Positions 61,001 to 64,000 of a stretch of 64,000 nt of DNA are shown here, one piece after another; the stretch's first letter is position 1; each line of letters opens with the position of its first letter. This DNA is from Candidatus Poribacteria bacterium (lineage in GTDB: Bacteria; Poribacteria; WGA-4E; WGA-3G). The position numbers and the translations under genes are program-made. The stretch spans positions 1 to 64,000 of the forward strand of contig JAGFCB010000129.1 in assembly GCA_022394775.1 (NCBI GenBank), in the 5' to 3' direction. The notes under the pieces are model-generated. The model was given only the letters and a program-made list of their open reading frames with translations. It searched no databases and had not been told where the DNA came from.

Positions 61001-62122
61001 TTAAAATTTTCCGTCACGCACCTCAAACTGGGTCGGTTTACGAAGCGTTGTACCACCAATCCGAACCCATTCTGTCACCCATTCAATCATTTGGTTTAAA
61101 GAGACACGTGGGTATCCAAACAGTTGATGGCACCAAGCAGCGTTGCTTAGTAGTGCTGTTGCTGCTTCGGTACCTTCAAAGTGTGGCGACTTGTTGAAAA
61201 GCCTACCGAAGCACAACGCAAGAGACCGTATAGAAACTGTCTCTGGTCCCGTTACATTGAGGACCAACGGCGGATTCTGGCAGTATGCGAAAGCCCGTAA
61301 GGCAATTGCGTTCGCATCGCCTTGCCATATTACATTTACGTTGCCCATTTCGAGGGAAATTGTTTCTTCGGCATATACTTTTTCAGCGATGTCCAACAGT
61401 ATCCCGTAGCGGAGATCTATCGCATAGTTGAGTCGTAAGATCGCCATCGGAGTGCCGAATTGTGATGAAAAATAGGAGCATATCCGTTCACGACTCAGAC
61501 ACGATTGGGCATACTCGCCAATCGGGGCAACCGATGAACGCTCAGTTGCACCACCGTGGGATACCGGTGTTAGCGGATAAACGTTTCCTGTCGAAAAGAC
61601 GACCAATCGGGAATCCTTAAACTTTTCTGCCACACGCCCCGGCATGTAACTGTTCATTGCCCACGTCAGACTTTCATTATCGGTCGAACCAAACTTCCTA
61701 CCCGCCATCAGAATGACGTTTTGGGTGTCAGGTAGGTTTTGCAGACAATCTTCCGAAAGTAGATCTGAGACGATGGTCTCGATACCATCTGCCTGCAAGG
61801 TTTCCTGTACACCGCGTGTTGAGAACCGCGAGACACCGATCACCCTTTTCGATACGCCCGCGGCGTTAATCGCGCGTTTCGCCTGTTTAGCGAGTGTCGG
61901 CCCCATCTTCCCGCCAACACCGAGAATGAGGATATCACCCTCCAGCGCAGCAACTGCCGCTATCACTTCGTCTGTTGGTTCTGATAGCTGTGATTCTAAT
62001 TGGGTTTCTGTTCGTATCAAAATAGTGTAAAAAGGGAAGACTGGCGGATTATAGTAAAATCCGAAAATAAGTTTACACATGTAGCATAACGTGAGTTTGA
62101 TAAATACTTGAGACAGACGCAT
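61001..62122 (-). CDS. NAD(P)-dependent epimerase/dehydratase-like protein
   Basis: The Rossmann motif GDILILGVGGKMGPTLAKQA is followed by VIGVSRFSTRG, VIVSDLL-type strands, VVFSTGNVYPLTP (in place of the usual YxxxK-linked region), YAQSCLSRERICSYFS and MAILRLNYAIDLRYGILLD. This fits the NAD-dependent epimerase/dehydratase family. The canonical YxxxK reads YAQSCLSRE, so catalysis may differ. The start is uncertain: the frame opens at 62122, but homologous-looking sequence begins near RTETQLESQL (62020, a TTG). Neither has a ribosome-binding site. The substrate is probably a sugar derivative. Confidence 0.78.
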   Translation of the reverse strand: MRLSQVFIKLTLCYMCKLIFGFYYNPPVFPFYTILIRTETQLESQLSEPTDEVIAAVAALEGDILILGVGGKMGPTLAKQAKRAINAAGVSKRVIGVSRFSTRGVQETLQADGIETIVSDLLSEDCLQNLPDTQNVILMAGRKFGSTDNESLTWAMNSYMPGRVAEKFKDSRLVVFSTGNVYPLTPVSHGGATERSSVAPIGEYAQSCLSRERICSYFSSQFGTPMAILRLNYAIDLRYGILLDIAEKVYAEETISLEMGNVNVIWQGDANAIALRAFAYCQNPPLVLNVTGPETVSIRSLALCFGRLFNKSPHFEGTEAATALLSNAAWCHQLFGYPRVSLNQMIEWVTEWVRIGGTTLRKPTQFEVRDGKF

Positions 62123-62130
62123 TTCCGCTC

Positions 62131-62166
62131 AAAGTCCCCCTGATAAGCGGGATTTAGGGGGTTAAA
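62131..62166. repeat. Dispersed AAAGTCCCCCTGATAAG repeat, second copy
   Basis: Almost identical to 35586-35622, differing at AAGC versus AAGG. It lies between the epimerase-like gene and the third LamG gene; the remaining bases to 62296 hold nothing I can name. Confidence 0.65.
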
Positions 62167-62296
62167 TTACTAAAAATGCCCCTTTTCTTGACCAATTTGC
62201 ACCTGTCTTGACTTCTGATGCTTTTTTCAAGCTCACGTTAGCATAGGCTGTTAGCCTGTGCCATAAGGGCAGACCCTGAAACCTGCCCACAACGAG

Positions 62297-63082
62297 TTAT
62301 CGGGTCAACTTAATGTTTGCCCAAGATGTAGCGAGTTTACCTTCGGGTTCTACCGGTGTCAGGAATGACGCAGCATCTTGGTTCATGCTCGCTTTAATCT
62401 CGTCTGCCGAGAGCGCGCGATCCCAAAGCCGAACTTCGTCAACGCTCCCTGTCCACGCTTCACCGCCCCAAGTACCGATAGTCACCGCACTTGTGTTTTG
62501 CGCAGGGGCAACGGGGTTGCCCGATTCTTCGGAGTATGTTACCTCGCCGTCTACATAGATCTCCACTAAGCCGCTGTTATCGTCCGTATGGGTATAGGCG
62601 AGATAATACCACTTCCCAAGTTCCAGTTCTGTTTCGTTATCGTTGATATCCTTGAATCCGCCAGCTGCACCGTTCGTCCAGACTTTGATGCCGTTTGCAG
62701 GATTCATCCCAAACCCAAAACCGATATGTCGAGTCTCGCCACCCTGCCGAGTGCCGAAGATGATAGCATGGGCACTGGGTAACCTGTCCAGCTGCACCCA
62801 TGCTGCTTGTGTAATCGCGCCTTCAATATGAAAGGCAGCATCGTCTTCAATGAGGACGTGATCTGCAGCAGCCGCGAATTGAAGTGCTTTCCCGAACTCT
62901 CCATCAATCCATTTGGCATTCCCCATCACTTCGCCTTCAAAGCCGTTTGCAGAGAAGTCTTGCGTTGTTGAACCAGAACCTTCGTCAAGCGGCATGTATA
63001 GAACAAGCCCATCCATTAAATCGGCGTGGGAAAACGCCACGCAAATAAGTAAACAGAGTGTGATTATTGAAAAGGTTTTCAT
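62297..63082 (-). CDS. Exported LamG-domain protein 3
   Basis: AAGGAG precedes ATG 63082. The 261-residue protein has a signal peptide ending FSHAD and one LamG domain (DGLVLYMPLDEGSGSTTQDF, VLIEDDAAFHIEGAITQAAW, LELGKWYYLAYTHTDDNSGL, VEIYVDGEVTY, GSVDEVRLWDRALSADEI). It ends VEPEGKLATSWANIKLTR, the shared C-terminal tag. It is more distant from the two LamG genes at 22.9-24.6 kb than they are from each other. A GCAACTT element (63270-63264) lies about 180 bases upstream. Confidence 0.9.
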   Translation of the reverse strand: MKTFSIITLCLLICVAFSHADLMDGLVLYMPLDEGSGSTTQDFSANGFEGEVMGNAKWIDGEFGKALQFAAAADHVLIEDDAAFHIEGAITQAAWVQLDRLPSAHAIIFGTRQGGETRHIGFGFGMNPANGIKVWTNGAAGGFKDINDNETELELGKWYYLAYTHTDDNSGLVEIYVDGEVTYSEESGNPVAPAQNTSAVTIGTWGGEAWTGSVDEVRLWDRALSADEIKASMNQDAASFLTPVEPEGKLATSWANIKLTR

Positions 63083-63147
63083 GTGATCTCCTTCATTGAA
63101 AAATTAACTGTTTAACAATCAATATTAGGACTGACCTATTCCATCTT

Positions 63148-63431
63148 AAAGTCCCTGATAAGGCGAATTTAGAAGTTTAAAGGACAAACATTACCACTTT
63201 TTTGCGTCTAAATGTCCAATATTTGCGCAATTTGAGTAAGTCCTGAATATACTGAAGCACAAAAAGTTGCAAAGAGCAGGTTTTCTTTTATACTTTTCAA
63301 CACATTTTAACAGATTTTCATTTTTCCCTCAACATACAAAATCTAAAAACTCACTTACCCCCATTTTTTTTTGAAGGTTTGTAGTGAAAGGTTTTTGTTT
63401 AGAAAAGTGTGAGAAACTCAGTGGGTTTATG
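63148..63431. repeat. Non-coding gap before the insertion sequence
   Basis: No gene is seen from 63083 to 63496. 63148-63181 is a degenerate copy of the AAAGTCC-TGATAAG repeat, 63264-63270 a minus-strand GCAACTT element, and 63280-63410 a T-rich tract. The insertion-sequence end should lie near 63400-63432 but its terminal repeat cannot be fixed from one end. Confidence 0.4.
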
Positions 63432-63498
63432 ATAAAATACCTCCGGACAGGGAACGTTTGTAAACCCACTTCACAAAACATGTCCGGAGGTATTTTAT
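63432..63498 (+). promoter_or_regulatory. Hairpin masking the transposase ribosome-binding site
   Basis: ATAAAATACCTCCGGACA (63432-63449) is exactly complementary to 63481-63498, which contains the Shine-Dalgarno GGAGG (63486-63490) and the first two bases of the ATG. A second complementary pair, AGTGGGTTTA (63420-63429) and TAAACCCACT (63461-63470), interleaves with it and could make a pseudoknot. It probably limits translation from read-through transcripts. Confidence 0.65.
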
Positions 63499-64000
63499 GA
63501 AAAAGAGATACCCGAAACGGGTAAATCCGAAACCTATGATAACACGTTTTCAAGATATATTCAAGTCTGTTGATCTGAAAAAACCGATGTTCCAGAATCT
63601 GCTGTTGACGGTGATTGCCATCGGTGTTGCGAAAACTTTTCGTATCAATGAGATCGCATCGCGTTTGCCACTTGCTGTCTTCTGGGAGAAGTCGAAACAG
63701 AAAAGATTGCTGCGTTTTCTTCAGATGCCTTTACCTGTTGATGCGCTGAAAAGTGCTTGGTTTGCCTGGACTGTGAGTTGGTTTTCCAAGGATGCCGGTG
63801 CGCATGTGTATCTGCTCGTTGATGAGACGCAACTTCTTGGGAAATGGAAGGCTCTTGTTGTTGCGATTCCATTTCGGCATCGTGCGATCCCTGTGTTCTA
63901 CTTCATCTATAACGATCAGCAGATTCGAGACTGTATCTATAAAAGTCATAACGAGATCATCCAATACTTTTGCGAGTTTGTGCACCAAGAGGCTTTAGAG
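63497..64000 (+). CDS. IS4-like transposase, 3' end outside window
   Basis: The frame opens at ATG 63497 behind GGAGG and runs off the window edge with 168 codons seen. The product begins MKKRYPKRVNPKPM, has a helical N-terminal part (LLLTVIAIGVAKTFRINEIA) and then HVYLLVDETQLLGKWKALVV followed by IPVFYFIYND. The LVDET segment fits the first catalytic Asp of a DDE (IS4-type, RNase-H-fold) transposase; the remaining acidic residues lie beyond the window. The gene lies after a repeat-rich gap. Confidence 0.8.
   Translation, partial: MKKRYPKRVNPKPMITRFQDIFKSVDLKKPMFQNLLLTVIAIGVAKTFRINEIASRLPLAVFWEKSKQKRLLRFLQMPLPVDALKSAWFAWTVSWFSKDAGAHVYLLVDETQLLGKWKALVVAIPFRHRAIPVFYFIYNDQQIRDCIYKSHNEIIQYFCEFVHQEALE

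Noticed and set aside
809-64000. tRNA or rRNA genes in intergenic regions
   Set aside because: No cloverleaf with T-loop GTTCGAxxC pattern or rRNA core sequence was found when reading the gaps.

Overview
The window looks like chromosomal DNA of an environmental, sponge- or sea-water-type bacterium. Candidatus Poribacteria, or a close PVC/FCB-like lineage, is my best guess. The support is the gene mix: Gfo/Idh/MocA dehydrogenases, an enolase-superfamily dehydratase, amidohydrolase_2, LamG proteins, SUMF1/FGE-like domains, large Ig-repeat exported proteins with a PorV-like partner, ECF sigma factors and many TPRs. Intergenic regions are long and rich in small palindromic repeats. This is inference from content; there is no rRNA or tRNA to settle it.

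Layout. 1-7.4 kb is accessory: two SUMF1-domain proteins (one fused to a c-type-cytochrome-like region and a TonB C-terminal domain), an FRG-domain/TPR protein, a small TPR gene with a TGA-interrupted tail, and a DUF3800 gene followed by a structured RNA candidate. 7.7-15.5 kb is metabolic: nitroreductase, amidohydrolase, TPR lipoprotein, DNA methyltransferase, cytochrome b plus Rieske protein, a Gfo/Idh dehydrogenase and a mandelate-racemase-like enzyme. 15.8-24.6 kb is the most unusual block: an ECF sigma factor fused to a degenerate M61 peptidase and a PDZ domain, a secreted TapB/DUF3108-like protein, a double alpha/beta-hydrolase protein that carries the same domain as the sigma fusion, and two LamG proteins. 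The sigma gene and the hydrolase gene share the same GCAACC...CGACAT promoter-like sequence.

25-42 kb is an ABC-2 export region: four permeases, one ATPase, a NEW3-type membrane protein, a TolC-like channel, a second ECF sigma factor, a single-cysteine thioredoxin-fold protein, and three paralogues of an unrecognised exported protein that sit next to permeases. One permease copy survives only as a C-terminal remnant, which shows duplication followed by deletion. 42-47.5 kb holds a four-gene operon (unknown protein, nnr, SDR, unknown protein), an Ldh_2-type dehydrogenase and a second Gfo/Idh protein. 47.9-56.6 kb encodes a 2548-residue Ig-repeat surface protein and a PorV/UPF0164-like outer-membrane protein. 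56.7-63.1 kb has nadA, two tandem small exported beta-rich proteins, a TolB-type propeller, an epimerase-like protein and a third LamG protein. The window ends inside an IS4-like transposase gene whose ribosome-binding site lies in a long hairpin.

Five exported proteins here end with the same short motif (K-[LVA]-A-T-[TS]-W-[GA]-x-[IL]-K), which looks like a sorting or anchoring tag. No CRISPR array, rRNA, tRNA or replication origin was seen. Long gene-free stretches are annotated as repeat, promoter or leader features.
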